Shown one piece after another: positions 16,241 to 26,035 of a stretch of 64,000 nucleotides of DNA. The notes beneath the pieces are model-generated. The model did no database searches and was not told the origin of the DNA. It was given only the letters and a program-made list of their open reading frames with translations. A program made the translations under genes and the position numbers. Source of the stretch: Streptomyces sp. TLI_105. GTDB taxonomy: Bacteria > Actinomycetota > Actinomycetes > Streptomycetales > Streptomycetaceae. Location: positions 3,386,501-3,450,500 of the forward strand of contig NZ_FNSM01000001.1 of NCBI RefSeq assembly GCF_900105415.1, in the 5' to 3' direction. Numbering within the stretch: position 1 is the first letter of the stretch; each line of letters starts with the position of its first letter.

Positions 16241-16866
16241 GCGAGGGGCTCTTCCCCCGCGAGCGGGCCACCGTGGCGCCCGGGGCGGTGCACGTGCCCG
16301 CGTGGCTGCCGTTCGCGCGCCAGCGGGAGCTGGTGGACGCCTGCCGGGAGTGGGGACGCGGCCCCTTCCCGTACCGGCACACCGTGCTGCCCGGCGGCGG
16401 CGTCATGTCGGTGCGGTCACTGACCCTGGGCCGGCAGTGGGTGCCGTACCGCTACCTCGACACGGTCGGGGTCGAACTGCCGGACTGGCTGGTCGAGCTG
16501 GGCCGGGACGCGCTCGTCGAGGCGTACGGCGAGCACGGCGGCTTCACCCCCGACACCGCGCTCGTGAACTTCTACGCGCCGGGCGCGCGCATGGGCATGC
16601 ACCAGGACCGGGAGGAGCGCTCCTCCGCGCCGGTGGTGTCGCTGAGCCTCGGGGACCGGTGCGTGTTCCGCTTCGGGAACGAGGAGAACCGCGGCCGGCC
16701 GTACCAGGACGTCGACCTGGTCTCCGGCGACCTCTTCGTCTTCGGCGGGGCTTCGCGCTGGGTTCACCACGGGGTCCCCAAGGTGTTCCCGGGGACGGCC
16801 GAGCCGGCGCTCGGCCTGGTGGGGCGGTTGAACATCACGCTCAGGGAGACCGGACTCAGCGTTTAA
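16237..16866 (+). CDS. alkB: Alpha-ketoglutarate-dependent dioxygenase AlkB
   Basis: 209-residue Fe(II)/2-oxoglutarate dioxygenase that oxidatively removes alkyl groups from N1-meA and N3-meC in DNA. Iron ligands are visible as MGMHQDRE (His, Asp) and WVHHGV (His), and the 2-oxoglutarate arginines in GRLNITLRETG. The substrate-binding N-terminal lid precedes NFYAPGARMGMH. The GTG start overlaps the ogt stop by 4 bases (GTGA). The reading frame continues to a TAA at 16864-16866, immediately followed by the permease gene. Confidence 0.93.
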   Translation: MSEGLFPRERATVAPGAVHVPAWLPFARQRELVDACREWGRGPFPYRHTVLPGGGVMSVRSLTLGRQWVPYRYLDTVGVELPDWLVELGRDALVEAYGEHGGFTPDTALVNFYAPGARMGMHQDREERSSAPVVSLSLGDRCVFRFGNEENRGRPYQDVDLVSGDLFVFGGASRWVHHGVPKVFPGTAEPALGLVGRLNITLRETGLSV

Positions 16867-16876
16867 TGTGCGGGGC

Positions 16877-18115
16877 ATGACACCGGAACTGCGCCGCTCC
16901 CTGGGCCTCTTCGACGCGGTCGTGATCGGGCTCGGCTCGATGATCGGAGCGGGGATCTTCGTCGCGCTCGGGCCCGCCGCGGACGCGGCCGGCTCCGGGG
17001 CCGGGCTGCTCTGGGCACTCGGGCTCGCCGCCGTCGTCGCGTACTGCAACGCCATGGCCTCCGCGCGGCTGGCCGCCCTCCACCCCGCCTCCGGCGGCAC
17101 GTACGTGTACGGTCGCGAACGCCTCGGTTCGTTCTGGGGGTACCTGGCCGGCTGGGCGTTCGTCGCCGGCAAGACCGCCTCGTGCGCGGCCATGGCGCTC
17201 ACGGTGGGGGCGTACGTGTGGCCGGAGCAGGCGCACGCGGTGGCCGTCGCCGCCGTCGTGGCCCTGACCGCCGTCAACTACGGGGGAGTTCAGAAGTCGG
17301 CGCTCCTCACGCGGGTGATCGTGGCGCTCGTCCTCGCCGTGCTCGCCTGCGTGGTCACGGTGTCCTTCGGGAGCGGAGGGGCGGGGCTCTCGACCCCCGG
17401 CGGAGAGCTCACCACCGGCGGGCTCCTCCAAGCCGCGGGTTTGCTCTTCTTCGCATTCGCGGGGTACGCGCGGATCGCCACGCTCGGCGAGGAGGTCCGC
17501 GACCCGGCCCGCACCATCCCCCGGGCGGTGCCGCTCGCCCTCGGCATCGCGCTCGCCGTCTACGCGCTCGTCGCCGTCGGCGTGCTCACCGTCCTCGGCC
17601 CCTCCGCCCTCGCCGCCTCCCCCGCGCCCCTCGCCGACGCGGCCCGCGCGGCGGACGCCGTCTGGCTGGTGCCGCTGGTCACCGTCGGCGCGGCGATCGC
17701 CGCCCTGGGCTCGCTGCTCTCCCTGATCCTCGGGGTGTCCCGTACGACCCTGGCGATGGCCCGCGACGCGTACCTGCCGACGGCTCTCGCGGCCGTGCAC
17801 CCCCGCTACCAGGTGCCGCACCGGGCGGAGCTCGCGGTGGGCGCGGTGGTGGCCGTGGTGGCGGCGACGGTGGACGTGCGGGGCGCGATCGGCTTCTCGT
17901 CGTTCGGCGTCCTCGTCTACTACGGGATCGCGAACGCCTCCGCCTGGACCCTCGGCGGCCGGGCCCGCCGCCTCGCCGCCCTCGGCCTGGCCGGCTGCGC
18001 CGCCCTGGCCTTCGCCCTCCCGCTCGGCTCGGTCCTGGCGGGCTCGGGGGTGATGGCGGCGGGCGTGGTGGCCTGGGCGGTCAGCCGGGGCCGGGCGGTG
18101 CCGCCACGGGGGTGA
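16877..18115 (+). CDS. APC-superfamily amino acid permease
   Basis: 412-residue integral membrane protein with about 12 membrane helices. The N-terminal helix-1 signature GLFDAVVIGLGSMIGAGIFV and the conserved FFAFAGYARIATLGEEVRDP segment of helix 6 and the following loop identify the amino acid-polyamine-organocation superfamily. Substrate is probably a cationic or neutral amino acid but cannot be fixed. A GTG at 16868 in frame is an alternative start; neither has a strong ribosome binding site. The gene follows alkB by 10 bases and may be read through from the repair operon. No terminator is obvious in the 44 bases before yccF. Confidence 0.85.
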   Translation: MTPELRRSLGLFDAVVIGLGSMIGAGIFVALGPAADAAGSGAGLLWALGLAAVVAYCNAMASARLAALHPASGGTYVYGRERLGSFWGYLAGWAFVAGKTASCAAMALTVGAYVWPEQAHAVAVAAVVALTAVNYGGVQKSALLTRVIVALVLAVLACVVTVSFGSGGAGLSTPGGELTTGGLLQAAGLLFFAFAGYARIATLGEEVRDPARTIPRAVPLALGIALAVYALVAVGVLTVLGPSALAASPAPLADAARAADAVWLVPLVTVGAAIAALGSLLSLILGVSRTTLAMARDAYLPTALAAVHPRYQVPHRAELAVGAVVAVVAATVDVRGAIGFSSFGVLVYYGIANASAWTLGGRARRLAALGLAGCAALAFALPLGSVLAGSGVMAAGVVAWAVSRGRAVPPRG

Positions 18116-18159
18116 ACCCGCGGGGCCTTCGCTCCGCCGCCCGGCGCGGGCGCGGCGTG

Positions 18160-18558
18160 TCAGCGGCCTGCGTAGCCGTACGCCTGGTCCGTGGGCACGA
18201 TCTCCTTGCCCAGCGGCAGCAGCGACACCGGAATCATCTTGAAGTTCGCGAGGCCCAGCGGGATGCCGATGATCGTGATGCACAGCGCGATCCCGGTGGT
18301 GATGTGGCCGAGCGCGAGCCACCACCCCGCGAGGACCAGCCACAGCACGTTGCCCACGCAGGACGGCGCGCCCGCGTCGCGACGGTCGACGACCGTGTGG
18401 CCGAAGGGCCAGAGCGCGTAGAGGCCGATGCGGAAGGCGGCGAGTCCGAAGGGGATGCCGATGATCGTGATGCAGAGCAGGACGCCCGCGGCGATGTAGC
18501 CCAGGAACATCCAGAACCCGCACAGGACCAGCCATATGACGTTGAGGATCGTCTTCAC
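18160..18558 (-). CDS. YccF domain membrane protein
   Basis: 132-residue inner-membrane protein made of two repeats of the YccF domain, each with [15 protein letters not shown]/RI (near 29-45 and 93-108), and about four hydrophobic helices. The function of the family is unknown. The GTG start overlaps the htpX stop by 4 bases, so it is translationally coupled to a membrane protease. That suggests a shared role in membrane protein quality control, though this is only inference from position. Confidence 0.88.
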   Translation of the reverse strand: MKTILNVIWLVLCGFWMFLGYIAAGVLLCITIIGIPFGLAAFRIGLYALWPFGHTVVDRRDAGAPSCVGNVLWLVLAGWWLALGHITTGIALCITIIGIPLGLANFKMIPVSLLPLGKEIVPTDQAYGYAGR

Positions 18559-19418
18559 GGGCGTCGACCTGCCATCTGTTCGAGCCGGGCGATGCGCTCG
18601 GCCATCGGCGGATGGGTGGAGAACATCTTGGAGAGGCCCTGCCCGGGCCGGAAGGGGTTCGCGATCATCATGTGGCTCGCGGTCTCGATCCTCGGCTCGG
18701 GCGGCAGCGGCAGCTGCTTGGTGCCCGCCTCCAGCTTCCGCAGGGCGCCGGCGAGGGCGAGCGGGTCTCCGGTGAGCTGGGCACCGGAGGCGTCGGCCTC
18801 GTACTCGCGGGAGCGGGAGATGGCGAGCTGGATGATCGAGGCGGCGATCGGGCCGAGGATGAGGATCAGCAGGTAGCCGAGGATGCCGGGGCCGTCGTCG
18901 TCGTTGGAGCGGCCGACGGGGATCAGCCAGGCGAAGTTGACCAGGAACATGATCACGGAGGCGAGCGCTCCGGCGACCGAGGAGATGAGGATGTCCCGGT
19001 TGTAGACGTGGCTCAGCTCGTGCCCGATGACCCCGCGGAGCTCGCGCTCGTCGAGGAGCGCGAGGATGCCCTCGGTGCAGCAGACGGCGGCGTTGCGCGG
19101 GTTGCGGCCGGTCGCGAAGGCGTTGGGCGCCTGCGTCGGCGAGATGTAGAGCCGGGGCATGGGCTGGCGCGCCTGCGTGGAGAGCTCGCGCACCATCCGG
19201 TAGAGCGCGGGGGCCTCGAACTCGCTCACCGGGCGGGCGCGCATGGCCCGCAGCGCCAGCTTGTCGCTGTTCCAGTACGCGTACGCGTTGGTGCCGAGCG
19301 CCACGAGCAGCGCGACGATCAGCCCCGTACGTCCGAAGAAGCTGCCGATGACGATGATGAGGGCCGAGAGCCCTCCGAGGAGGACGGCGGTCCTCAGCCC
19401 GTTGTGCCGGCGGTGCAC
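18555..19418 (-). CDS. htpX: Membrane zinc metalloprotease HtpX
   Basis: 287-residue M48B protease that degrades misfolded membrane proteins. Two N-terminal membrane helices (about 10-45) precede the zinc motif [10 protein letters not shown] (HExxH with catalytic Glu), a second helix pair (about 155-200) follows, and the third zinc ligand Glu lies in [10 protein letters not shown]. Start codon GTG at 19418 has GGAGGG 7 bases upstream. The gene overlaps yccF by 4 bases in one operon. In other bacteria htpX is induced by envelope or heat stress; no such operator is recognised here. Confidence 0.93.
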   Translation of the reverse strand: MHRRHNGLRTAVLLGGLSALIIVIGSFFGRTGLIVALLVALGTNAYAYWNSDKLALRAMRARPVSEFEAPALYRMVRELSTQARQPMPRLYISPTQAPNAFATGRNPRNAAVCCTEGILALLDERELRGVIGHELSHVYNRDILISSVAGALASVIMFLVNFAWLIPVGRSNDDDGPGILGYLLILILGPIAASIIQLAISRSREYEADASGAQLTGDPLALAGALRKLEAGTKQLPLPPEPRIETASHMMIANPFRPGQGLSKMFSTHPPMAERIARLEQMAGRRP

Positions 19419-19466
19419 GGTACGCCCTCCAGGTGGTGCGGCAGGGGAACCCTTTTCCTCGTGGTG

Positions 19467-19494
19467 GTCCTCCCCCGGACTTCGTCCGGCGGGA
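19467..19494 (-). terminator. Possible terminator after mscL
   Basis: Short stem CCGGAC/GTCCGG (19475-19480 / 19484-19489) with partial extension of the arms (GTCC...GGAC). It lies between the mscL stop and the htpX start. There is no U-run. Confidence 0.35.
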
Positions 19495-19590
19495 CCCCCT
19501 GTCCAGTGGACCCTCCCGTACTGGTCAACGCCAGGCGAGAGGTTCGGGTTCCCCGGCTCGCGGGGCGTGCCGTGTGGGCCGTACGGGTGA

Positions 19591-20040
19591 TCAGCGTGCG
19601 ACGGGGATCTTGTCCAGGGTGAAGGCCGTCGGCTCGACCTCGCTGGTGCAGTGGGCGCAGCGGGAGGCGATGGCCGGGATCTCGGTGAAGCAGCGGGGGC
19701 AGTCGCGCTTCTCCGCCTTGGGGTCCTTCGCCTCCTCCTTGGCGAACTTCGCCTGGATCTTCGTCATGGGGACGACGATCAGGAAGTAGAGGACGGCGGC
19801 CGTGATGACGAAGGCGATGACGGCGGCGATGGCCAGGCCGTACGGGAAGACCGTGCCCTGGATCGAGAAGCTGGCCTCGCTGAAGTCGCCGACCGAGCCG
19901 GTCGCCAGGCCGATGAGCGGGGTGATGAACGCCTTGCTGAAGCCGGTGACGACGGCCGTGAACGCCGAGCCGACGGCCAGGCCGATGGCCATCGAGATGA
20001 CGTTCCCGCGAAGGATGAAGTCCTTGAATCCGTTCAGCAC
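19591..20040 (-). CDS. mscL: Large-conductance mechanosensitive channel with C-terminal zinc ribbon
   Basis: 149-residue MscL. The channel part (1-100) is standard: [20 protein letters not shown] gives the N-terminal helix and pore helix TM1, and [20 protein letters not shown] is TM2. Instead of the usual short C-terminal helix bundle, residues 112-135 carry CPRC (114, 117) and CAHC (128, 131), a zinc-ribbon pattern with 10 residues between the pairs. The GTG start at 20040 has GAGGAG upstream. It lies 34 bases downstream of nuoN of the second nuo cluster on the same strand and may be the last gene of that transcript. Confidence 0.93.
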   Translation of the reverse strand: MLNGFKDFILRGNVISMAIGLAVGSAFTAVVTGFSKAFITPLIGLATGSVGDFSEASFSIQGTVFPYGLAIAAVIAFVITAAVLYFLIVVPMTKIQAKFAKEEAKDPKAEKRDCPRCFTEIPAIASRCAHCTSEVEPTAFTLDKIPVAR

Positions 20041-20074
20041 GGGGTGTTGCTCCTCGGTTTTTCTCTGTGGGGGG

Positions 20075-21589
20075 TCAGAACAGGCTCGTCGCCGCGAAGC
20101 GGAGGGCGAACTGCGGGTAGCCCGACAGCACGGCTCCGGCGGCGGCGGTCAGCACGATCGCCAGGGTGACCGTCGCGGGGGCCTTGTGCGTGACGGGGGC
20201 GCCCTCCGGCGCGCGGAAGAGCAGGGCCGTCCAGCGCAGGTAGTAGTAGAGCGCGATCACGACGTTGACGCCCATGATCACGGCCAGCCACCCGAGGCCC
20301 GCGTCGACGGCCGCCGAGAAGACGGTCACCTTGGCGAAGAGGCCGATGATACCCGGGGGCAAACCGGCCAGATTCAGGAGGAAGAACCCGAGCGCGAGGG
20401 CCGCGGCGGGACTGGCGGCGTACAGGCCCCGGTAGTCCGCGATCCGGTTCTCCGGGTGGGCGCGGGCGACGAGCGCGACGACCGCGAAGGCGCCGAGGTT
20501 CACGACGGCGTACATCAGGGCGTACGCGACGGTGGCGCCGATCTGGTCGTCGCCGGAGTACGCGGCGGCCGCGATCGGCACCAGGAGGTAGCCGGCCTGG
20601 GCGACGGAGGACCAGGCGAGGAGCCGTACCGCGCTCCACGCGCGCGTGGAGACCTGGCGGAGGGCGGCGACGTTGCCCGCGGTCATGGTGAGCGCGGCGA
20701 GGACGGCGAGCGCCGGGCCCCACACGTCCGCGTACGACGGGAAGGCGACGACCGTCACCAGGACGAGGCCGGTGAAGCCGACGGCCTTGCCGACGACGGA
20801 GAGGTAGGCGGCGACGGGCAGCGGGGCGCCGACATAGGTGTCGGGCACCCAGAAGTGGAAGGGGACGGCGGCCGTCTTGAAGGCGAAGCCGACGAGGGTG
20901 AGGGCGACGCCGGCCTCGGCGAGGGTCTGGAGCTGTCCGGGGACGTCGTCGAGGCGCTGGGCGACCTCCGTGAGGTGGAGGGTGCCGGTCGCCGCGTACA
21001 CGAAGCTGACGCCGAGGAGGGTGACGGCGGTCGCGGTGACGGAGGAGAGGAAGAACTTGAGGGCGGCCTCGCCGGACATGCGGTCGCCGCGCTTGAGGCC
21101 GACGAGCGCGAACGCGGGCAGCGAGGCGACTTCGAGGGCGACGACGAGGGTGGCGAGGTCGCGGGAGGCGGGGAGCAGTGCGGCGCCGGCGGCGGAGGAG
21201 AGCAGCAGGAACCAGTACTCGCCGGCCGGGAGCCTCTCGCGGGTCGCGTCCAGGGAGAGGAGCGCGGTGAGCAGCGCGCCGGCGAGGACGAGCAGCTGGA
21301 TGACGAGGGTGAAGTGGTCGGCGGTGTAGCTGCACGCCTCGGTGCGGGTGTCGGCGGTGAGGCAGAAGGTCTCCCGGTCGCCGGAGCGCAGCGGCAGGAG
21401 GAGGGCGAGGGCGGCGGTGAGGCCGCCGATCGCGGTCCAGCCGAGGAGCTGCTTGCGCTCCTGGGGGACGAAGAGGTCGGCGACGAGGACGACGAGCGCG
21501 ACCACGGCGGTGAGGGTCGGGGGCGCGATCGTGAGCCAGTCGACGGACTGGACGAGCGACTCGCCGGCGAGCGGCGTCACTGGGGTCAC
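20075..21589 (-). CDS. nuoN2: NADH dehydrogenase-like subunit N (second nuo cluster)
   Basis: 504-residue antiporter-like proton-pumping subunit with about 14 membrane helices. The key charged residues are kept: the TM5 glutamate in VVALEVASLPAF and the TM7 lysine in FAFKTAAVPFHFWVPDTYVG. The GTG start overlaps the nuoM2 stop by 4 bases (GTGA), the same coupling used at several junctions here; a second GTG 9 bases downstream is an alternative. It is the distal nuo gene of the ten-gene minus-strand operon. Confidence 0.92.
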   Translation of the reverse strand: MTPVTPLAGESLVQSVDWLTIAPPTLTAVVALVVLVADLFVPQERKQLLGWTAIGGLTAALALLLPLRSGDRETFCLTADTRTEACSYTADHFTLVIQLLVLAGALLTALLSLDATRERLPAGEYWFLLLSSAAGAALLPASRDLATLVVALEVASLPAFALVGLKRGDRMSGEAALKFFLSSVTATAVTLLGVSFVYAATGTLHLTEVAQRLDDVPGQLQTLAEAGVALTLVGFAFKTAAVPFHFWVPDTYVGAPLPVAAYLSVVGKAVGFTGLVLVTVVAFPSYADVWGPALAVLAALTMTAGNVAALRQVSTRAWSAVRLLAWSSVAQAGYLLVPIAAAAYSGDDQIGATVAYALMYAVVNLGAFAVVALVARAHPENRIADYRGLYAASPAAALALGFFLLNLAGLPPGIIGLFAKVTVFSAAVDAGLGWLAVIMGVNVVIALYYYLRWTALLFRAPEGAPVTHKAPATVTLAIVLTAAAGAVLSGYPQFALRFAATSLF

Positions 21590-23163
21590 TGGGTGCCTCC
21601 CGCGAGGAGCTTCTGGACGGCCGGGTCGGTGAGGCCGAGGAGGACGGCGGGCCAGAGTCCGGCGAGGACGGTGAGGGCGACGAGCGGGGTCCAGGCGGCG
21701 AACTCGTACCCCTGGACGTCGGCGATCGCCGTCTCCCCGGCGGGTCGCGGGCCGCCCATGCAGACGCGGCGGACGACGACGAGGAGGTAGGCGGCGGTGA
21801 GGAGGGTGCCGAAGGCGCCGATCGCCATGAAGGTGAGGAAGGCGGGGCGGCTGAGCCCGGCGGCCGGGTCGAAGGCGCCGAAGAGGGCGAGCATCTCGCC
21901 CCAGAATCCGGCGAGGCCGGGCAGTCCGAGCGAGGCGACGGCGGCGAAGGCGAGGAGCGCGCCGAGGCGGGGGGCGCGGCCGTAGAGGGCGGCGCCGGTG
22001 GCCCCGGCGAGGGTGTCGAGGTCGGCGGTGCCGTACCGGTCCTTGACGGCGCCGACCAGGAAGAAGAGCAGGCCGGTGACGAGGCCGTGGGCGATGTTGG
22101 CGAAGAGCGCGCCGTTGACGCCGGTGGGGGTCATGGTGGCGATGCCGAGGAGCACGAAGCCCATGTGGCCGACGGAGGAGTACGCGATGAGGCGCTTGAG
22201 GTCGCCCTTGTTGCCGGGCTTCGCGAGGGCGAGGCAGGCGAGCGATCCGTAGATGATCCCGGCGACGGCGAAGGCGGCGAGGTACGGGGCGAAGGTCCGC
22301 ATGCCGTCGGGGGTGATCGGCAGGACGATCCGGACGAAGCCGTACGTGCCCATCTTGAGCAGGACGCCGGCGAGGAGGACGGAGCCGACGGTCGGGGCGG
22401 CGGTGTGGGCGTCCGGGAGCCAGCTGTGCAGCGGCCACATCGGGGTCTTCACGGCGAGCCCGAGACCGATCGCGAGAACGGCGATGACCTGCACGGATGT
22501 GGTCAGTCCACGGCCGTTGTCGGTGGCGAGTGCCACCATGTCGAACGTGCCCGCCTTCACGCCGATGAGGAGCAGGCCGAGCAGCATGACGACGGAGCCG
22601 AGCAGCGTGTAGAGGATGAACTTCCAGGCGGCGGCCTGCCTGCCCTCGCCGCCCCAGCGGGCGATGAGGAAGTACATCGGGATGAGGACCATCTCGAAGG
22701 CCAGGAAGAACAGGACGAGGTCGAGGACGGCGAAGGTGGCGAGGGTGCCGGACTCCAGGACGAGGAGCAGGGCGACGAAGGCCTTCGGGGACGGGCCCGA
22801 CGGCATCTTGAAGTAGCTGTACAGCGCGCAGAGGAAGGTCAGCAGCGCGGTCAGGACCAGGAGGGGGAGGGAAATGCCGTCGACACCGAGGTGGATGCGC
22901 ACGTCGAGTGCCCTGATCCAGCTGATGTCCGTCGTGGCCTGCATCTTCGACGGGTGGTCGTGGTCGAAGCCGAGCGCGAGGACGAGCGCGGCCAGCAGGA
23001 TGACGCCGGTGACGGTGACGCCGTGGCGGAGCACGGCCTGGTCGGGCGACTTCCCCTTCAGCCCGGGCGGGGCGGGCAGGAGAGCGGCGGCGGCGCCGGC
23101 CAGCGGGCCGACGACGATCAACGCGAGAAGGAACTGCATCACGGATTCGCTGATATCGATCAC
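21586..23163 (-). CDS. nuoM2: NADH dehydrogenase-like subunit M (second nuo cluster)
   Basis: 525-residue antiporter-like subunit of the complex I membrane arm. The conserved TM5 glutamate ([20 protein letters not shown]) and TM7 lysine (VKTPMWPLHSWLPDAHTAAP) are present, so proton pumping should be possible. The GTG start at 23163 lies 3 bases after the nuoL2 stop, with GGAG inside the nuoL2 end. An ATG 24 bases further in lacks a ribosome binding site. The stop overlaps nuoN2. Confidence 0.92.
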   Translation of the reverse strand: MIDISESVMQFLLALIVVGPLAGAAAALLPAPPGLKGKSPDQAVLRHGVTVTGVILLAALVLALGFDHDHPSKMQATTDISWIRALDVRIHLGVDGISLPLLVLTALLTFLCALYSYFKMPSGPSPKAFVALLLVLESGTLATFAVLDLVLFFLAFEMVLIPMYFLIARWGGEGRQAAAWKFILYTLLGSVVMLLGLLLIGVKAGTFDMVALATDNGRGLTTSVQVIAVLAIGLGLAVKTPMWPLHSWLPDAHTAAPTVGSVLLAGVLLKMGTYGFVRIVLPITPDGMRTFAPYLAAFAVAGIIYGSLACLALAKPGNKGDLKRLIAYSSVGHMGFVLLGIATMTPTGVNGALFANIAHGLVTGLLFFLVGAVKDRYGTADLDTLAGATGAALYGRAPRLGALLAFAAVASLGLPGLAGFWGEMLALFGAFDPAAGLSRPAFLTFMAIGAFGTLLTAAYLLVVVRRVCMGGPRPAGETAIADVQGYEFAAWTPLVALTVLAGLWPAVLLGLTDPAVQKLLAGGTQ

Positions 23164-23166
23164 GGC

Positions 23167-25146
23167 TCACGCTCCGGCGACGGCGTTGGCGAGGGCGACG
23201 GCGACGATCGCCAGGACGACGGAGCCGGCGAGCAGGGCGCTCAGATAGGTCTGGACGTTGCCGGTCTGGGCGCGGCGGACGAGCCATCCGAGGCCCTTCG
23301 CGCCGTTCCCCGCGGCTCGTACGTAGGTGTCGACGACCTCGCGGTCCAGGAAGCGGACCAGGGAGGCGGCGGCGAGTACGGGGCGGACGAAGGCGGTCCG
23401 GTAGACGGCGTCCAGGTGGAAGCCGGCGGCGGCCGGTCCGTGCAGCGGTCCCAGGAGGGCGCGGCCGGGGTCGGCCGGGTCCTCGGCGGGGTGCGGCAGG
23501 TGCAGCGCCTCGGCCTCCACCCGGCCCGCCTCCGCGTCGGGGTGGGCGACGTGCGGCACGGGGACCGGGGCGGGGGTGCGGGCCGCGAGGGTGCGCCAGA
23601 CCGCGTAGGTGATCACGGCTCCGGCGGCGGCGAGGCCCGTGCCGAGGACGGCCGTGGTCAGGGTCGGGGTGAGGGCGTGCCCGTCGAACCAGTCGTCGAG
23701 GTACGTGACGGTCAGACCGAAGCCCAGGGAGGGGATCGCGAGCACCCACAGGACGCTGGTCATGGCGATCGGCTGACGGCCGTGGTCGGGGGCTTCGGGG
23801 CCGTGGCCGCGGAAGGTCCGCAGCCAGAGCCGGAGCGCGTACGCGGCGGTCAGCAGGGCCGTGAGCAGTCCGGCGACGAGGACGATCCAGCCGGCTCCGG
23901 CGGGGGCGACGTCCCGCTCGCCGAGGGCGGTGTGCTCGGCGGCCACGAGGACGGCTTCCTTGGAGAAGAAGCCGGCGAAGGGCGGGATCGCGGCGAGCGC
24001 GAGGAGGGCGACGGTCATCGTCCAGTACGCGTCGGGGATGCGCTTGGCGAGGCCGCTCATGCGGGACATCGCGGTGAGCGAGTTCGTGCCGGCGGCGTGG
24101 ATGACCGCGCCGGCGGCGAGGAACAGCAGCGCCTTGAACGCGGCGTGCGAGAGGAGGTGGAAGACGGCGGCCCCGCGGTCGCCGACGGCGAGGGCCCCGG
24201 CCATGTAGCCGAGCTGTCCGATCGTCGAGTAGGCGAGGACCCGCTTGATGTCGTCCTGGGCGAGCGCGGCGAGCGCCGAGCCGACCATGGTGATCGCGGC
24301 CATCACGGCGAGGACGGTCATCGCGGCGGCGGAGGCGGCGAAGACCGGAAGCAGCCGGGCCGTGAAGTAGATGCCGGCGGCGACCATCGTCGCCGCGTGG
24401 ATGAGCGCGGAGACGGGGGTGGGGCCGGCCATGGCGTCCGGGAGCCAGGTGTGGAGCGGGAACTGCGCGGACTTGCCCGCGACACCGGCGAGCAGCAGCA
24501 GCGCGATCAGGGTGGGGTGGTCGAGGCCGCCGCTCGCGACGGCGCCGAGGACGCCCGTGATCCGGAACGTGCCCGCGTCGGCGGCGAGCGCGAAGAGACC
24601 GATGAGGAAGGGGACGTCGCCGAGCTTGGTGACGAGGAAGGCCTTCAGGGAGGCGGACCGGGCCTCGGGGGTCTCCCAGTAGTGGCCGACGAGGAAGTAC
24701 GAGCAGATGCCCATGATCTCCCAGCCGACCAGGAGCACCATCAGGTCGCCGGAGTAGACGACGAGCAGCATCGCGGAGGTGAAGAGGGAGACGAGCGCGG
24801 CGTACGAGGGGTAGCGCGGGTCCTCGCGGAGGTAGCCGGTCGAGTAGATCTGCACGCAGGTGGCGACGACACCGACGAGGACGGCGACGAGCGCGGCGAA
24901 GCCGTCGATGTGGAGGGCCAGGTCGACGGGGACCGAGCCGGTCGGGGTGAGCTGGGTGGCGGCGTCGATCGCCCTGCCCCCGCCCTGGCGGGCGGCGACG
25001 AGGACGGCGAGGACGGCGGCGGCGAGGGTCGGCAGCACGGCCAGCGGGCGGACGAAGCCGGGCGCGGTCCTGCCGAGCAGGAGTCCGGTGGCGGAGCCGA
25101 GGAAGGGGAGGAGGGGGACGAGGACGGCGAGGGTGGTCGTGGTCAC
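23167..25146 (-). CDS. nuoL2: NADH dehydrogenase-like subunit L (second nuo cluster)
   Basis: 659-residue terminal antiporter-like subunit. The helix-5 motif [20 protein letters not shown] has the essential Glu. The discontinuous helix 7 region [20 protein letters not shown] and then [17 protein letters not shown] follows, with the usual Lys and His. The C-terminus is long enough for the lateral helix typical of NuoL and differs in sequence from nuoL1 in this window. The GTG start overlaps nuoK2 by 4 bases. Confidence 0.92.
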   Translation of the reverse strand: MTTTTLAVLVPLLPFLGSATGLLLGRTAPGFVRPLAVLPTLAAAVLAVLVAARQGGGRAIDAATQLTPTGSVPVDLALHIDGFAALVAVLVGVVATCVQIYSTGYLREDPRYPSYAALVSLFTSAMLLVVYSGDLMVLLVGWEIMGICSYFLVGHYWETPEARSASLKAFLVTKLGDVPFLIGLFALAADAGTFRITGVLGAVASGGLDHPTLIALLLLAGVAGKSAQFPLHTWLPDAMAGPTPVSALIHAATMVAAGIYFTARLLPVFAASAAAMTVLAVMAAITMVGSALAALAQDDIKRVLAYSTIGQLGYMAGALAVGDRGAAVFHLLSHAAFKALLFLAAGAVIHAAGTNSLTAMSRMSGLAKRIPDAYWTMTVALLALAAIPPFAGFFSKEAVLVAAEHTALGERDVAPAGAGWIVLVAGLLTALLTAAYALRLWLRTFRGHGPEAPDHGRQPIAMTSVLWVLAIPSLGFGLTVTYLDDWFDGHALTPTLTTAVLGTGLAAAGAVITYAVWRTLAARTPAPVPVPHVAHPDAEAGRVEAEALHLPHPAEDPADPGRALLGPLHGPAAAGFHLDAVYRTAFVRPVLAAASLVRFLDREVVDTYVRAAGNGAKGLGWLVRRAQTGNVQTYLSALLAGSVVLAIVAVALANAVAGA

Positions 25147-25484
25147 GCGGCGGCCTCGGCCTTCTCCTCGGCGGACGGCTGTTCCTTGGTGTCGCGCAGA
25201 CGGTCGACGTCCGAGGTCCCGCGGTTGCGGTGGACCATCAGGACGATGGCGAGTCCGATGCCGATCTCCGCGGCGGCGACGGCGATGGTGAAGAGGGTGA
25301 GCGCCTGGCCGGCGTGGAGGGTGTCCCGGAGCCAGACGTCGAAGGCGACCAGGTTGAGGTTGACGGCGTTGAGCATCAGCTCGACGGACATCAGGACCAG
25401 GATCGCGTTGCGGCGGGCGAGGACGCCGTAGAGACCGACGGCGAAGAGGAGGGCGGCGAGGACGGCGGGGTAGGCGAGGTGCAT
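25143..25484 (-). CDS. nuoK2: NADH dehydrogenase-like subunit K (second nuo cluster)
   Basis: 113-residue three-helix subunit with the membrane glutamates of NuoK in [20 protein letters not shown] and [21 protein letters not shown] charged C-terminal tail of about 20 residues ([20 protein letters not shown]) is longer than in nuoK1. ATG start at 25484 overlaps the nuoJ2 stop (ATGA). It forms the E-channel with NuoJ and NuoH. Confidence 0.92.
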   Translation of the reverse strand: MHLAYPAVLAALLFAVGLYGVLARRNAILVLMSVELMLNAVNLNLVAFDVWLRDTLHAGQALTLFTIAVAAAEIGIGLAIVLMVHRNRGTSDVDRLRDTKEQPSAEEKAEAAA

Positions 25485-26035
25485 CAGCGCTCGTCCTCCT
25501 TCTTCTTGCGGGAGAGGACGATCGCGCCGACCAGGGCGGCGAGGAGCAGCACCGACAGCGCCTCGAAGGGCAGCACCCAGTGCCGGAAGAGGATCTGTCC
25601 GGTCACGTCCGTGGAGCCCTGGGCGGGGCCGTCCAGATCGATCCAGGTCGTGCGGAACGCGTCGACGACGACCCAGACGAGGGCGGCCGCGGCGGCCAGG
25701 GCGACGGCGAGGGCGACCGGCCGGTTGCCGGAGTCGGCGTCCGGGGAGCGGCCGATGGGGGCCTTGGTGAGCATGAGACCGAAGAGGAGGAGGACGACGA
25801 CGGAGCCGACGTAGATCAGGACCTGGACCCAGGCGATGAACTCGGCGGTCAGGAGCAGGTACTCGACGGCCAGCCCGCCGAGCGCCACGACCAGCCAGAG
25901 GGCGGCGTGCACCAGCTGGCGGGTGGTGACGGTGACGAGGGCGGCGCCGAGGGTGGCGAGGCCGACGAGGACGAAGGCGATCTCGACGCCGGTGGGCGAG
26001 AGGAAGCCGTGGGCGGTCTGGGCGGCGAGGGTCAC
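25484..26035 (-). CDS. nuoJ2: NADH dehydrogenase-like subunit J (second nuo cluster)
   Basis: 183-residue membrane subunit with five hydrophobic helices. The conserved NuoJ element [20 protein letters not shown] includes the pi-bulge helix that gates proton flow. It lacks the long hydrophilic C-terminus of nuoJ1 (275 residues). GTG start at 26035 overlaps the nuoI2 stop by 4 bases; the longer open frame upstream is a shadow of nuoI2. Confidence 0.92.
   Translation of the reverse strand: MTLAAQTAHGFLSPTGVEIAFVLVGLATLGAALVTVTTRQLVHAALWLVVALGGLAVEYLLLTAEFIAWVQVLIYVGSVVVLLLFGLMLTKAPIGRSPDADSGNRPVALAVALAAAAALVWVVVDAFRTTWIDLDGPAQGSTDVTGQILFRHWVLPFEALSVLLLAALVGAIVLSRKKKEDER

Noticed and set aside
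20075..23749. A single 1224-codon frame that could be read as a fusion protein ending in NuoN
   Set aside because: Only the last 504 codons are NuoN-like. The rest is an out-of-phase shadow of nuoL2 and nuoM2, and a GTGA start overlap marks the real beginning at 21589.
22087..25431. A 1114-codon plus-strand frame opposite nuoL2 and nuoM2
   Set aside because: The translation is an endless Glu/Asp/Gly/Arg string (GDGEGGEVRGEG type), the mirror of membrane-protein codons, with no start signal. The minus-strand nuo genes are certain.
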